In this document: in pieces, positions 1 to 13,176 of the stretch
How positions within the stretch are numbered: position 1 is the stretch's first letter
How the letters are laid out: every line of letters starts with the position of its first letter
Assembly: GCA_000697665.1 (NCBI GenBank)
Contig: KL197725.1
Coordinates: forward strand, 167,895 to 225,657
DNA length: 57,763 bases
Source of the DNA: Jaapia argillacea MUCL 33604
Lineage: Eukaryota > Basidiomycota > Agaricomycetes > Jaapiales > Jaapiaceae
Direction of reading: 5' to 3'
Notes under the pieces: generated by a model
What the model saw: the letters and a program-made list of their open reading frames with translations, nothing else
What the model was told of the DNA's origin: nothing
The model's database searches: none
Made by a program: the position numbers and the translations under genes

Positions 1-80
1 GGATACAAACTAAAGCGCTGTATTGTTCAAGTGGACAAGCTACCGAATACAAAGTAGGTAGGTGTCCTTATATACTACAA

Positions 81-216
81 GAACAATGGGATATCGAACA
101 ATGTACTATAGACAATAACAGACGAGACAATGTCTAAGGACAATGGCAAGCGAGTTAAGGTTCAGAACAATGACAATGAACAATGAAGATAGAACAATGA
201 AATAGAGAACAATGAT
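81..216. repeat. Degenerate ACAATG-rich repeat
   Basis: About nine ACAATG or GAACAATG words occur within 136 bp at irregular spacing, which is a decayed short tandem repeat. No reading frame across it looks coding. Confidence 0.6.
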
Positions 217-274
217 GAGGCTGTACGAGGCTGTCCGAGGCGAGTCATTGGATGCTAATAATAGTACCAAGTCC

Positions 275-305
275 AAGATAAGATAAGATAAGATAAGATA
301 AGATA
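275..305. repeat. AAGAT microsatellite
   Basis: Six consecutive perfect copies of AAGAT. The remaining sequence up to about 590 shows no convincing gene. Confidence 0.9.
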
Positions 306-593
306 AAAGGATGCTGAGTATCATAGACACGGGAAATGATACGAAAGCGAAGGAAGTCCAATAAAAGAATGAAAACAACAGAAAATATACAAGTCCAGAC
401 GTGTTCACAACAGATGCACCATTCGAAAACACCTTAGGCAGGGGACGCCTGAAGTAATCATATTCCTTCTTCTGCCTTCGCCAAGCTCTCTGGCTCACCT
501 TTTCATTCAGGACTTTCCTCCTGCTGGATCAGACGCCGATCTGAATCTAAATTCATCTGTTCGCAGCCAGATGGAACCAATCTCCCATTATAA

Positions 594-2886
594 CCACCCA
601 TACTTGTGTCTGGACATAGCTTCCTCCTCAAGGACAAACCTAGTTTGTTTCTTTTCTCATCTTTTGAAACCCTTTGGACTTACCGCTTCGCCACAGACCC
701 TCTCTTCGAGCGAGGCGTCTGCAACACCTTCATGTCTTTCACTTCCTTGCTCATTCCAGAATACACGCAAACCGTCGGGGATATTTTCAACCGAGACCTG
801 TATGATGAAGATAGGATGGCACTCGTTGGTTTCCATGATATGGTGAGTCCAATCTGGTGATTAACATATTCTTGGAAATGGCGCTCCTCTACCATTTGTT
901 CAGTCGCTGACATCCTTCGCAGCCTAGGTTTTCTGTACCATCACTCTGGCATGACCCTTCCTCGACTCGCAAGGTCAATTCTGACAATCCTGAGGCTGAC
1001 ACTCTGTATGCCACCAACCAATCTGTCCTTTCCACTATCCCTCAGAAACGACGGGCGGAAGACAGTGCAGCACCCCCATCCGTGAAACGCCACGCAACTG
1101 AGGTGCGGCTACTTCACCTTCAGTTCAATTATCTTCTCATTGTTATTCCAAGTAGGCCCTTCTACATTCTACTAGAAATGAGCGCCTCATACGCCTCGAA
1201 CGCACTGTAAGTCCGATCACATCATTTTGTTTGTTTACAATTGATCTCCTTGCGGTGTACTCTACAGCCCTCTTTGATCAACTATTCTCCAAGTCCAAGT
1301 TCAGCACGGTCTCCGAAGCGATTGACCAGTAGGGCGCATGTCTACTGCAGCACCCATGTATGCAGATTTCAAACAGTTTGTCAGTCCATACTTATCTTTC
1401 TTCTTTGAAAGGCATCTCCTCACCCAATCCATGTTGGTCATGAATCTCTTGAGAGAATTGCAACACCTCGTTGTCTCAAGGCCAAATTACAACAAGTCGT
1501 CGAACGCCTCGTGCAAGTCTCAGGAGATGCCTTGGTCTCTCAATCATCAGTTCTGACGAAGCATCCAATTGGGCGTCGGTATGAAGTCGCATGCAAGCGT
1601 CCCAAATTAGATATCAGTCAAGTAACAGGTTTTTTTGGGTCTTGACGTGGCTGCCGTTGAACTATGGAATCAGCCACCTCCGTTATTGAGTGAAAGCTCT
1701 GACGTCCCTGGTCCGTCCACTGGCCGGCGCACTCAAGAGGTATCTCAGCGCTACTCGATATTGCCCCTATACTAATCCTATTCACTCAGCCTCAGCTTCC
1801 TGACAATAATGTTAGTAATGATTGTACTTTCCTTTTCCGAGCATCTTCAGATTGGACCTGAGTAGGTACCACCTCCCCAATCATATTGTCATCCCCAACA
1901 AATGCCCCCTGGAATCCCCATGATCCCTGTCAAGGTGAAAAATCATTTTTCCCATAGATTGTGCTGTTGTTTCACAGCCTCAGTCTATTTCAACACGCGT
2001 AATCCTTTTCAATCTTGTTTTCACTATCAGCTGATCCAGAGTCTTTCAGACCAGACTTGGAGTCCATTCTTCAGATCTGTGGCCTCTTCTGCATGAGACA
2101 CTGTCCATCAGCAAGAACCAACTCCACCATGATGCGGTTAGTTCCTCTTGGTTTTGCAACTCCCGATCTCATCTGTATCCTTCCCAAAGACATCTTTTGC
2201 TGAGGAGCTCAAGGCTGCAGATCTCAAAAAATCTGTTAAGCAAGTGGATTTTCTCTTGTTGCCAGTTATATTGATCTCATGCTGCCTCTGATAGATTTCA
2301 GCAGTTATCAAGTTGGAGGTGTCCAACGCAAGGGAAGAGGTAGGCGTCTTGTTGCTTTGTTGTTGTCGCCATCTGGAGGTTGACTCTTGTCCGACCGTCA
2401 GCTGGCTAGTCACATCACGCACGAGGCTTCTCTTCTCAGGTTGGAGGTAGGCCTCATGTTTTGTACCTACTGAATACATGGATGACGTTGGTTGCAGCTC
2501 CACTTCTCCCACCATAAGGTTGGCACCCAGTGGAGTCCCTTGATCATATCTGTGAACTAATGAAAGGCCAGTTTCTCACCCAACTACATGAAGATATCAT
2601 GCACCTTGAGCGATCAGTGAGTTGTCCCCTCAACACCTAAATATTTGCACCGCAATCTCAGACTCGCCAGGTTCTCCAACCTTCAAATCAGTCTCCAAGT
2701 GCCAATGGTTCACATAGCAAGGAGCAATCTCACCCACCTCCCGATTCCAATATGGTATGATTTTCCCTGCATCCTGGCAACACGGAATCATTGACGGCTG
2801 TTTAGGCAACTAGTTCATCCAACCACATTGATAATTCAGAAGTTGGTGGCTTAGGCATATGGCAGAAACTGCAGCATTGGATATAA
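594..2886 (+). CDS. Unidentified multi-exon nuclear-type protein
   Basis: I do not recognise this gene. A chain of short exons with GT-AG borders can be followed. An opening exon carries a motif ending DEDRMALVGFHDM before a GTGAGT donor near 841. An exon near 930-1098 ends in a bipartite basic motif (KRR, then KRH about ten residues on) typical of nuclear import. Around 1430-1625 there is a coiled-coil-like stretch (LKAKLQQVVERLVQVSG) followed by a second basic motif, CKRPKLD. Other exons lie near 2160-2240 and 2530-2613 (LHEDIMHLERS). The last exon ends GLGIWQKLQHWI with TAA at 2884-2886. The true start is uncertain because the frame is open only from 594. Exon joins are by eye. It lies directly upstream of the JmjC gene, on the same strand. 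Confidence 0.45.
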
Positions 2887-3157
2887 ACTGTTGGGGTCTC
2901 TAGTTACAGTTATGATTTATGTATCCTACATATTGCAGGCGTCATGGCATTGTATTCTACACATTGAGGCTATCAATGAATTAAGCTTTAGGCTTGTTTT
3001 GACAAGCTGGAATAGTCTGATCACAACACCACATGGCAAACACTGGGAAGAGTTCGGGCCTGTTTTGGAGATCGGCACACCCAACTGAGAAAGTTGAATT
3101 GGCTGTAACTAAAAATCTCATCATCTCTGTTTGGTCTTACTTCTGCTATCTTGTGCC

Positions 3158-3180
3158 CAGAGTTAGACTTTGTGTCACTC
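3158..3180 (+). repeat. Dispersed CAGAGTTAGACTTTGTGTCACTC motif, copy 1
   Basis: Short motif about 90 bp upstream of the JmjC gene start. The same word precedes the gene start at 10587 and occurs in the inverted-repeat arms near 8.0 and 13.4 kb. The rest of 2887-3271 shows no gene. Confidence 0.7.
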
Positions 3181-3271
3181 GCATTTCAGCTAGACTCTGC
3201 ATCGCTGAGATACATAATCAAGCATCTACCTGGATTTCCATCACTGTGTCTGCTCTGCCATCGTCTGCTCA

Positions 3272-5958
3272 ATGAACAGCACCATGAGCCAGCCCTTCTT
3301 CATTGAAGGTATTTATTTGCCGTGAGTTGGCTTCTCCTAATGTATATCTTATCACCCCTCACAGATCCCGCTGCCAGCAAGGGCCAACTCTTTCCCCTTT
3401 GCAATGGAACATTTGCTAAGATGGCCAAGGTGGCTAGTCGTATCAGTACTGGGTCTTCAGTCCAGTTTTATCACACCTTCATCACGGATTGCGCTCCCAT
3501 CGCCCAATCTATTGAATTTTACCCTGGCGATGTGTGGGTGGATAAGAAGAATTTACAAGTCTATTGCCAGAACTCAGGATGGATCTGTTGGATGGGGAAT
3601 CGGGATGGTAGGAGGCATCCACATCTAGCCAAATACCACCTTTTCTGGCATGGGAAAAGCTTTGACTGGACACATGACTCCGCCGTCTCGAGAGCCTGAA
3701 AGTCAAACCCTAGCCTTGACCTGATTCCTGTGGAAGAGGCTGTGTCCAAGATGGTGCTATCTGCGGCCGAGCCCCACACCGGTAGCAAATGGAGAGCTAG
3801 TGGAGAAATTGATGGGCCATCACACGTTTGTATGAAGCTTGACGAATCACCAGGTCTGTCTCTTTCTTGGTCACTTTTCTAGCCTCCACTCACTATAGCC
3901 AGGACAATCACCTCTTGATTCGTCAAGTCTGTATCAGTTGGACCAGGATCCCAATCAGGGCGAGGGCATTGAACGTGACCAACAACCACCCCAGGGCGAA
4001 CCAGAGATGCTGCCCTACAATACGCTGAAACCCACTGCCGTGCCCACCTATTGCAACTCTCTTGATGTTGACATGTGCATCAATGATGCCACGGGAAAGG
4101 AGTTCCCAGAGGACGTGGAAGTTATCACATGGTTCAACGGGTTGAAGACGATCTTACCCTTTGCTGGTCGCAACGTGGGAATACCTGCAGCCGAAGTATG
4201 TGCGTCTCTGTCTATATGGTCTTGACACTGATGAAGCCCTCACATATTTTTCCAGGATGATGATCTTCAAGCAGTTCAATTTATGGCAAAGTTTGGTTGA
4301 GTTGGCACTGCTTGCCTCCCTGGTGAATCAGAACCACCCGTTCTAGTCCTTGATCTCCCTGACGTCTCCGACGAAGCTGCCATAAAGTCCTTTGAGGAAG
4401 ATATACAGAAGGCAATGTCCAAGGGGCGACCCGTAGTCATTCACCCATGGTTCGGTGATACCACAGAGCCAACTCTGTCATGGATGACAGAATGGCTAGA
4501 TCGGCAGTTTATGACGAGAGAACGGGACATCGTGTGGCAAGATACCAATTTAATCTCCCACCGGAAGTCTGCAACAGATTCTAAAGTTGCTTTGATATCA
4601 GACGCTAAGTTACGTGCCCTTGATTGGAACAGGATCGAAGAATCCGAGTCACCAAGCCCGATTTCAATAACACACGACAACTTCTGGTCACCAAGATCGC
4701 AGTCTATACATAGAGGTCGAAAGAGCGATGGGACGGATGAATTTCTTCAGTCATCGAAGATACACTACTATGGAAAGTTGGCGCAATTCTTCTCAACTAT
4801 CCATCAACCTGAGTTCTGTGGTAACCTACTGGACATGTATAGCATGGACATGCAGAGGCCCTGGATTGTAAAGTACGTCAAGTAAAAAACTTTCTCTGGT
4901 TTCCTGACCAACTGCCACGTAGCATCATATCAGGCCATGCACGTGCCGCTGTGGAGACAGAGAAGAGGAACTATGACATCCAACAGCCCAAGGGGAAGCC
5001 CATCCAAACTATGTTCAAAACACCTGATAAGACCAGCTTTGACTATCTGGCTTTAAACGAGTGGAAACTAGTCACATCCCTGGGTTTCCCAACATTGACA
5101 CATGAAGATGCTGGAGGGTTCACCTTGTGGATCAGAATGAGACTCAGGATGAAGATATGGGGAATTGCGAGGCCCAAGGCTGATGCCCAACCTCACGATC
5201 CAGGAACTACGACGACCGCCTGTTTGAGAGCAACGGAAGCAATTCTAAATATGGAGAAATTTGAGGAGCATGTAGATCTCTTTGTCATTTTCTTGACTCC
5301 TGGATCTCTTCTGTAAGTGTATTTGATATGAGTCACCTGATCGATCGACTGACACAGGCAACACGCCAGCATCCAGCCCCCAGGTCTGCTACATCTCGTC
5401 TACAGCCCAATGAAGAGTGTTGCTGTTGGCAGGCACTTCCTCACATTCGACGCCTTGCATCTCACTGCCTGGAGTCGATGGGTGGAACACCTTGTCAGCC
5501 TTTTCTCAACAAACACTGAGTATGAGGCCATGGAGCAATACCTGAACCGGATGATGCTTGCAATGGAATATCATGTGGGAGCCTCCTGTGAGTTCCCAGC
5601 CCTTATTTCTGTGATCATGCTGAACCGTATTGCAGACCTGTGAGTTCAGTTACTCTCCCTAGTGCTAATGGTCCTTGACCCTGCTAGTTTTGACCATCAG
5701 TGTGACGACCCTTCATATGTACCCGAACTGTCATCTGAAGAAGAAGGAGAATGCAAGGTGGCTCAGATCTTTGCTCGGTGTTTAACCATATCCTGTCTTG
5801 AGCTTCCCAACAACACCTTGACTCCAAAGCTCTGCCAGTTGCTACGCAAGGAGATTTGGATGGTGGGATGGGATGGGTCTGATAAAGATACATTGATTAT
5901 ACCCCCTCTCCTCACAAAAGTTGGCAATTCATTGGAGACTGCAGAAGAGTTTAAATAG
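3272..5958 (+). pseudogene. JmjC-domain (2-oxoglutarate/Fe(II) oxygenase fold) protein, two in-frame stops
   Basis: Exons read as about 3273-3308, 3365-3853, 3903-4195, 4256-4881, 4923-5312, 5358-5641 and a last exon to TAG 5956-5958, all with phase-consistent GT-AG borders. The C-terminal half has JmjC features. LTHEDAGGFTLW supplies the HxD iron ligands. It is followed by MKIWGI, then LTPGSLLQ and PPGLLHLVYSP with the distal His, then a GRHF-like turn. JmjC enzymes are Fe(II)/2-oxoglutarate oxygenases, often histone demethylases; the substrate here is unknown, and mushrooms carry large divergent JmjC families. The frame is broken by TGA at 3697-3699 and TGA at 4298-4300, each followed by more open sequence in the same frame, so this copy is probably not functional unless the stops are bypassed. 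Start chosen at the first ATG of a 12-codon exon joined in phase to exon 2. Confidence 0.7.
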
Positions 5959-6160
5959 AATTAGAAATCAGAGGCTTGTACTTATTACTATATATCGTAC
6001 GGCACCTTCGACAATATGACTTGATTGTCTTTGCTACCTCATCCACCATCGCCAAGTCAGCTGTTTCACTTTTCTTGAGTTTCACTGCACGCCGGCATGG
6101 TAAACATGTCATCCCACCTAGCAGAATGGCTTTTCCCTCGTATACGCTATGATTCAATTC

Positions 6161-7101
6161 TTAAGACAGTATTGTCGGTCTGTCAAGAATGACCTGGATG
6201 GGTCTGAGGACAAATTTCTGGGCATCATCCCAATGATTGGTTTTTGCACTCTCAATTGCGGCGATTCCAGAGGTTGCAGTTGTCTGCATACAGCGATCTT
6301 GAAATTCATGAATCACCAGAGATGCCAGGGGCAATTCCGTGTGGGTCATCCTTACCAACTTGAGGTGAGAGTGTCCGCAAGGCAAATGACAAGCAGGAGT
6401 GAATATAATATGGATATATAAGACACAACGCAACTAGTTAGGATCGATACCTCACTCGGACAACTGGCCCAACGCTGATTGGGTTCTACCCAACCCATCC
6501 TCTATTTACACAAGGGGTAAAGCGATATCAGAGAGCGGGTACACAATGACGCTTCAGAGAGGATTAATGATCTTCCATGATGAGCATCCAGAGAATGATC
6601 AATGCACAGCAGCACAGTAGAAAGATCGTGTATTGCAAATACGACCACCATGCTAACTTCGAACTCTGCAGGTACCTGAGTTAGCTTAAACATTGACAAA
6701 AATGGATACGAGACACACCTCAGGACGACAGAAGGATACGTTGATAGTCTTAGGCGACAGTCCACTCATGATGGTGGGGTGAGAAAGACCACTGTAAACC
6801 TGATGGAGAAGTCAATTAGCAATGCAGACAGTCCCAATTATGAAAGAACGGACTGCGAGGGTTGGAACTAGGTTCCCTTGAATGGTACATTCAGAATAAT
6901 AGCGCAAGAGTATGGCAATAAGCAATCACCTTGAGAATGTGTGATTGGATGAACAAGACGACCGTCTAAGATCGGAATGACTTCTGGATCACTACCAGAA
7001 ACAAAAAGTCCCTCGGGAACCATGGAAGACGGCACTTGAAGAGGTGTTAGGATGAACACAGTCTGGCTAGAGTACCAAATAGGTTGGAAGGGAGTTGACA
7101 T
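6161..7101 (-). CDS. Unidentified minus-strand exons
   Basis: Two minus-strand stretches look coding: 6161-6433 (contains THTELPLASLVIHEFQDRC) and 6868-7101 (contains VPEGLFVSGSDPEVIPIL, ending in a GTGATT donor-like site). Candidate introns lie between them. The gene may extend upstream into the inverted-repeat arm at 7529-8197, where an exon ends PSKK before GTAAGA. I recognise no domain. It could be a decayed gene. Confidence 0.3.
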
Positions 7102-7528
7102 CTCGGTCGTAGTATGAGAATGGGAGGTAAGCAGAGGGATGGCAGAAGTGATTGTGTGAAGCCAAGTAGCTGCTGCCTGAAATTATAGGCAGCCAGATGA
7201 GGTGACAGTGATGTGACATCCTCTCAGTGCTTGAAATCAGGAGATGGTCTATCGACTGCCCAGGGGCAAAGACAATAATCAGAACTCAAGACCGGCTACC
7301 TGCCCAATCAAGAGTAGCAAACAAACTTCTTGAAGTGCCACAGATTTATCGCCAACAAATGGTAGGTGAGGGAAGAGTCAGGGACAGGACAACCAGTATA
7401 ACAAATACATAGATATGCACCATCAGCAAAACACAAGGCAAATGATGGGATGATCGCACCCAGCATTGGCGACAGGATGGATCGAATGTCGACGAATGGT
7501 GGCTGATGGAAGCGTCAGGGATGAAACA

Positions 7529-8197
7529 ATGGGACAATGAGTACAACCAATGTACAGATGCTCACCTTGAGAAAAGACAGAAGAAGGGTAGCGACGGGGT
7601 ACAATTGGAGGTCCTGAGGTAGGGATAGTGAGAGGAGTACCAAGATCTCTGGCTCAGGGTATGGAAGGGTGTGATCAATCAAGGGGTGGAGTGGTGGCTG
7701 TATGCCATAAATCAGCGATGGCACAAAAGAAAAATGCATAAGCATACCTCCGCAGGTCGTCCAGCTATTGTCGAACGACACGAATGGACTAGCAAGAAGG
7801 GATGAAACAGACTCGAAATTGGTCAGCCCGAAATGGGGACTTGATCATTGAGAATGGAGAGTGGTGCAGAAGGTCAAATCAGGCGTAGCACAGGAGGACA
7901 ATGGGGTCGTACCTCAATCCAGAATTGTACCTTGACGCAGAATTTTGGGTGCAACAAGGGTTTGTGAATTGAACATCCATGACACAAAGTCTAGCTCTCC
8001 AGGTGCAAAGTGAGTTTGGGAGTGAGAGGTCAAGCTTGAAGTACCAAAGTACCAGCTTGGTACCAGCACAAGTTGGGATCATGAGTTGGCACTGTGGTTG
8101 CCAAGCATCTAACCATTCTTGGACAATTGCAAGACTTGCAATGATGGTGTCAAATCCGATCTTACCCTTTTTGGAAGGCACTCAGGTTCCAATCTGC
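7529..8197 (-). repeat. Long inverted repeat, left arm
   Basis: On the minus strand this arm matches 13177-13878 on the plus strand over nearly its whole length. Similarity stops at CATTGTCCCATTGT on the outer side and near GGAACCTGAGTGCC on the inner side. The arm contains exon-like sequence (SFDNSWTTCGGM, PYPEPEILV) and one copy of the TAGACTTTGTGTCA motif. Confidence 0.85.
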
Positions 8198-8262
8198 TGG
8201 CACTGCTGCCACTCGCAACCGTACCTCATGCTCCACTATCTTTTGTCTCCCTTCAAACGGCA

Positions 8263-8279
8263 TTTAGACTTTGTGTCAA
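8263..8279 (+). repeat. Dispersed TTTAGACTTTGTGTCA motif
   Basis: Another copy of the TAGACTTTGTGTCA word, between the left inverted-repeat arm and the WD40-like gene. Confidence 0.6.
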
Positions 8280-8471
8280 TGCCTTCTCTGTCTAGACTAT
8301 GAGTTGACATTGAGATCCACACCTCATCCTCCATCTCTGCACCTCGTCTCCAATCACCTCCATTCATGCCCTTTTGTCCCTATTGTCCACCAGCCGGTGC
8401 CCTCTCACTTTCATGCATATAAATAATTTGTATGTTCTCCCTCTTCTCACATAACCTCACCACTTCCCAAT

Positions 8472-9722
8472 TCCTATGTCCTATTATTTACTTTTCAACA
8501 TGATTTCTCCTATGTTTATCCCCACACCCCATACAGGGCCGATATGGTCGCTCTCCCTCTGCCCTCGAGGTGAAAATTTGGCCAGCGGATCGTCCAATGG
8601 GACCATCACGGTGTGGAGTTTTAGGCAATCAAAGTGCTTGTTCTGCCACTCCTTCGACCATGGCATCATGACCATTTGCCTTTGGCCTGTACGCTCCTCT
8701 GTCTCCCATTATCACCTCTTCTGTGTCCTGGAAGATGGTTCAGTCACCCTCTTAGAATTCCACACATATGGGAATGTGTGTGATTGTCATCCATCTATCC
8801 TTGCTTCTGCTAATGCTCCAAGTAGTTGATTCCCACTTGCATATCTCTAATGACAGCTGGCTCTGACATCCGTGCCATTGCGTGTTCTTCAGACGCCATT
8901 GTGTGTGGCTCTGACGGGAGATCGTTTCATCTTTGCCACCTCGACGATGGTCGGTGATCCCTCGCTTTCGCGACTTCCTTGGAGTCTCACCTTTCCCAGA
9001 TGACTGCTGGATGCCTCAAACACCCATCCAATTCCCATCCCATTGCTCCCTTGAGCTGCTGATTGGATTGTATATCGCAGAATCCCCCAGGGAATCACAT
9101 ATCACGGCCGTCTATGCAACAGGTACCATTATGTTTGTGTCATCTGGATCTTCCTTGTGATTTTCTCACGTTGATTGTCTATTTGAAGTATGTTTGGCGA
9201 TAAGTCCAAAAATCCAACAACGGAGCTGCTGACCAGCTGCTCTATGTAAGCCCATTTGTCCCCTGCCTTAAACTTTCATGTTGACAATTTGGTCCTAGTG
9301 CTGGGTGTGCGTTCACAGGTTATGGCCAGCGTCTCGCTATTTCACTCCCTTCTTCTGCTTCCATCCAAGTGATTCACAGTCATTTCCCAACTATGAAGTT
9401 CTCTCGCATCCCTGACGAGCTGTGCAGTGTCGTCTGCCTTGGTGGCGATAAGTTACTCGCCAGCAATCATTCGGTTGATGTATTTGCTTGGGATGGTAAC
9501 TGCGCCACCCTACTTTTTTATCACGACCATCAGGATACCAGTGAGGTCTCCTGCTCGCATCGCCGTACTTTGCTCAAACAATCCTTCGTGTGCAGGTTAC
9601 CTCCCATCAGATGTCACTGCCACAGTAAGCACATCCCCTGGAAAGTAATTCAGTTTTGTCATACTCCACAGGGACATTGGGACAGCGAAACAGGAAAGAC
9701 CATTGTCGCAATGTCAGATTGA
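8472..9722 (+). CDS. WD40-repeat-like protein, fragmentary
   Basis: After a candidate acceptor near 8535 the frame reads GPIWSLSLCPRGENLASG and then SNGTITVW, a classic WD40 blade ending in a VW dipeptide. A weaker blade-like segment near 8860-8945 reads SDIRAIACSSDAIVCGSDG, and another near 9390-9500 contains LGGDKLLASN and VDVFAWDG. WD40 propellers are protein-interaction scaffolds; nothing indicates a specific partner. The frame shifts between segments, so either several small introns or frameshifts are present. The gene lies between the two arms of the long inverted repeat. Both ends are approximate. Confidence 0.45.
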
Positions 9723-10586
9723 CACCCTCTTAAGCCTGCAGTTCATTCGATCTCAGTGTGGCACTTGAAGCGAGGATGTGAGCAACAAGCCACTGTTTCT
9801 ATCTGAAAGCATGTCAATCTAATTGTTCCGAAGCCCTGGTTGACACTTGGTTTGGGACAATGATTAAATATCACAGGATGCAAGATCTCTCCATGAAACA
9901 AAAGCCTGTGGAAGGTATGCCAAAAATTTGTCTTACCAAATGTTATTGATTGCCATACGATTCTCAGCTCCAACCTCTCGGTTTTCTCGAAGGCTGAGTT
10001 CGCACATCTACAAGTGAGTTCACACTGGGATTTGTTTGGTTGTAGTTCACCTCTCCAGCAGAAAAAAGTCTCACATTGGCAAAGGTTTCTGAGGACATGT
10101 GAGCTATTTTATGGGGAGTTTGTTGTTCGTATTGTATGTAATTATAGGTTCACTGATCTGTCAGTAATTACAAAGTGTTGCGCTGTTGCACCACAAACCG
10201 CCTCAAAGCACCTGTCCAGTTCGATACCCCTGTTAAATTTTGAGGTTTGTTGAGGACATATTTATAAACAAATCTCCACAGTGGAACAGGTGCAGTCCAC
10301 TGGTTGAGGAAAGGTGGGTACATAGAAGTCATCCAAGCTGCCAACCATCATAAGTAAGGGAGTCTGGGTGTGACCAGATATGGCACGTGGCACTAGTCCA
10401 GCTACCACCACCACAGTTCCACCTGTTCGAACTTGAACCTCATCGTTAGCGGTCTGCGTATCCCCAACTCCATCGGTTTTCCATCATTCCACTCAGGAAA
10501 TCTTCTCAGCTCAGCATTGATCTTCACTCAGAGTTAGACTTTGTGTCACTCGAGCTCCTTTCATCGTCGTCTCTCAGTGGATCATC
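9723..10586. other. Intergenic stretch with no supported gene
   Basis: I see no convincing frame. Near its 3' end (10529-10552) is another copy of the CAGAGTTAGACTTTGTGTCACT motif, about 35 bp upstream of the next gene's ATG, matching the arrangement before the JmjC gene. Confidence 0.5.
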
Positions 10587-12817
10587 ATGGCGGACAAGGT
10601 GAAGATGCAAAACCTTTCTGATCGACTTACGGGTTCATCCATCCCAGTTCTATTTTGCGCTCGATATAAATATATTTCAGGTCCCATTGGTCCATTTGAC
10701 GGCAACGTCTTCACCTGCTATGGCGAATATGTGATCACATCCCCTAATGCTGAAGTTATCTATGAACCATTCATGGGCGTCTGAAAAGTTTGCGCTCGAG
10801 CAGACCTTCGATTTGGTGAAGACGATCACACTCAATGGCTGCAGCCATTTTCTGAGATATATTGTCACCATATCACCATACCCCGACACCTGCAAGATCC
10901 AACAGACCCTCTGTCAATCATGTGGTGGACTCCAGATGAATCCTCTTTCGTCCCCATACAGGATGGCTCGCTGTGTGGTCTTGGGAAGCTTTCCAAGGAG
11001 AAGCTTGAGCACTTCAGGTCTCTTATGGTCGAGTGTGTATCTCGCTGGGAGGCTTTCCAGCAGAAGTGGACTAGCTGTGCTTCGTTTGCTATATTATGTG
11101 TCGCTATGAAGCACTCCTTCGTTCGCCTCCAGAATCTGGCCACCAGCAGGAGGGGATTGATGATGGCGGTCACTGAGTTTCAGCACTACTATTTGGAGAT
11201 TGTCGGTGGGCTTGATTATATGGAGATATATCGACCTGTGATGGATGGGCTGGCTCCTCCGACCCCTACACTGGCTTCAGTTATCGGAGCGTTTACCTTT
11301 GAGCCTTCGGTTGCCCAATGGTGCTTTGCCGCTGGTATACCTATATGGCTTATCAGGCCTCGTAGTTCTCTGCTGCCCAGCACTGTCCTCTGCACCCGTG
11401 TCGAACTCACCCCGCCAAATGACCTACTGGAGTGGCAGGATTGGTCTCTGGAACCATTGCCCATTATCTTTACAGGCTACGCTGGTTCCGATTACAAGAT
11501 CGGACAAATTCATAAGTTCTCTCGAGTTTTACCATTTCCCAACCCCTTCTCCCTACCTGCTGACATTACACAACACCAATCAACGTCGTCACAAATTGCC
11601 TCATCGTCCAATCGGTTGCCAGGTTCGTCAACCCAATTTCGATCATCCACCTACAGCTAGCTAACATGACCTCCATCAGCTTCCACACCTGCCCTGAATG
11701 GAAAACAGGTCATGCAGTTGAGTCGCCACCGATACTCAGCGTATAGTCGTGTTAGCTGTTGAGGCAATCCAAGTAGCAGCGTTCGGCAACCCACAGGTCT
11801 GTCTATCCATTGTCTGTGATAGGAGGTTTTCCCTTATTTCATTTATGATGAACAGGTTCGCAAATCAGGGGTGTGTTCAAGACCCATGATCCTCAGAGGG
11901 GTAGGAGCAAGTTCCAAGACCCTTTGGGACCGTGGGTGCCGCCCGCCATTCATGTGTGGCTTGATGCACTTCAGGCCATTGACTTGGACCTGTTGTGGCT
12001 CATTACATTGTCGAGACGCTCACCTCAGGATGGAAGATTCATCTTCCCTGACCCTGGTCTCTTTTGTCTTGACAACAAAGTGAAAGCCTTGTCATACATC
12101 ACTGCTTGGCTTTCGACCTGTAATTCCTGGATCTTCAGGGTTCTGCAGTCTCATTCGGGCTCCCTGCTGTCCAGTCAGGATTGGCATTATGTGTTCAATG
12201 CTCTCACTGATGCCAGCCAAGCTTCAACCTCCATTAGTCGAACCAACACTGCACAGGTCAAGTCCCGCCTCCTCACTCTCCACTTTGAGGGCTTTGTCGA
12301 TGTCAATGGTGTCACTGCAAATACGGATCTGGTCTCATCGCCGTCTTGGCAAGGACAAGTCGTCTCTGCAGATCAGCTCTCTGATGCTGTCATCCAGGAG
12401 ATCTTGTGGGAGTTGTTCAAACTCAACTTCTGATTTGAGTTGCGTTCTCTAGACTGCCAGGCCCATGTTGGGAGCCAGGACATCATCAACTGTGATGACC
12501 TCATACTCCAGTGCTTCAAGGGAGATCCTGACCTTGTCGCCTCATATGTCGTGGGAGAGATACCACAGCATAATGTTGGGCTAGCCGCTGATAGTTGGGC
12601 AGATCGGGTACCCTACCTGTGTGCACTGCAGGATGTTATGAAAAGTTGGCAGGGCGACAAACCCACAGATATGACCATCTCTCTTGACCCTCAGGGTCCT
12701 AACAATGAGAGTTGTGTTCTTGCCCTTGAACAGGCTTTGGCAAGGTTTTATACCCAGTCCTTCTTCAATTTCTTTGGCAGAGCAGCTTCCACCCCACACA
12801 AGCTTCCTGAGGTTTGA
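10587..12817 (+). pseudogene. Unknown-function protein of a mushroom multicopy type, two in-frame stops
   Basis: The reading frame runs from ATG 10587 through TGA 10782-10784 and on, in the same frame, to about 11660. It contains MWWTPDESSFVPIQDG, EIVGGLDYMEIYRPVMDG and FTFEPSVAQWCFAAGIPIW. A second block, after introns, runs from about 11870 in one frame through TGA 12431-12433 to the stop at 12815-12817. It includes GPWVPPAIHVWLDALQAIDLD and a C-terminal region ending FFNFFGRAASTPHKLPEV. From memory I associate this kind of sequence with multicopy hypothetical proteins of Agaricomycetes with no known function. I cannot assign an activity. Both internal TGAs replace a codon inside apparently conserved sequence. 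Confidence 0.5.
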
Positions 12818-13176
12818 AGTTATTGAGGACTGCTGCTCTATTGGTATATTTCATTTGTACGACTATTTCTCCCTTTGCTGGTAGCATGATTCTGGCCCCC
12901 TCGCCTCATCCGTGACTTTTTACCCCACAACTCAATGAATATCCCAATATCATATCTACTGTTTCTATATATCTATAATAATACAACATGGATGCCGCCT
13001 CAAGAAATCTGATGAGAATAACTCTGATATCGCTAACAAAAAATATAAGACAACTAAGTAAATTGCTGTCGTCTTGCCATACGAGCGGTGTCTTGCGGAC
13101 ACAGTGCCTGCACACAGATATAGATGAGAGCTTGGAGAGGGTGTGTGCAAAGACATGAAGGGCTGCTTGGTTGGAG

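Noticed and set aside
106-498. Minus-strand 130-codon frame
   Set aside because: Largely a translation of the ACAATG and AAGAT repeats into Leu/Ile/Ser, not a protein.
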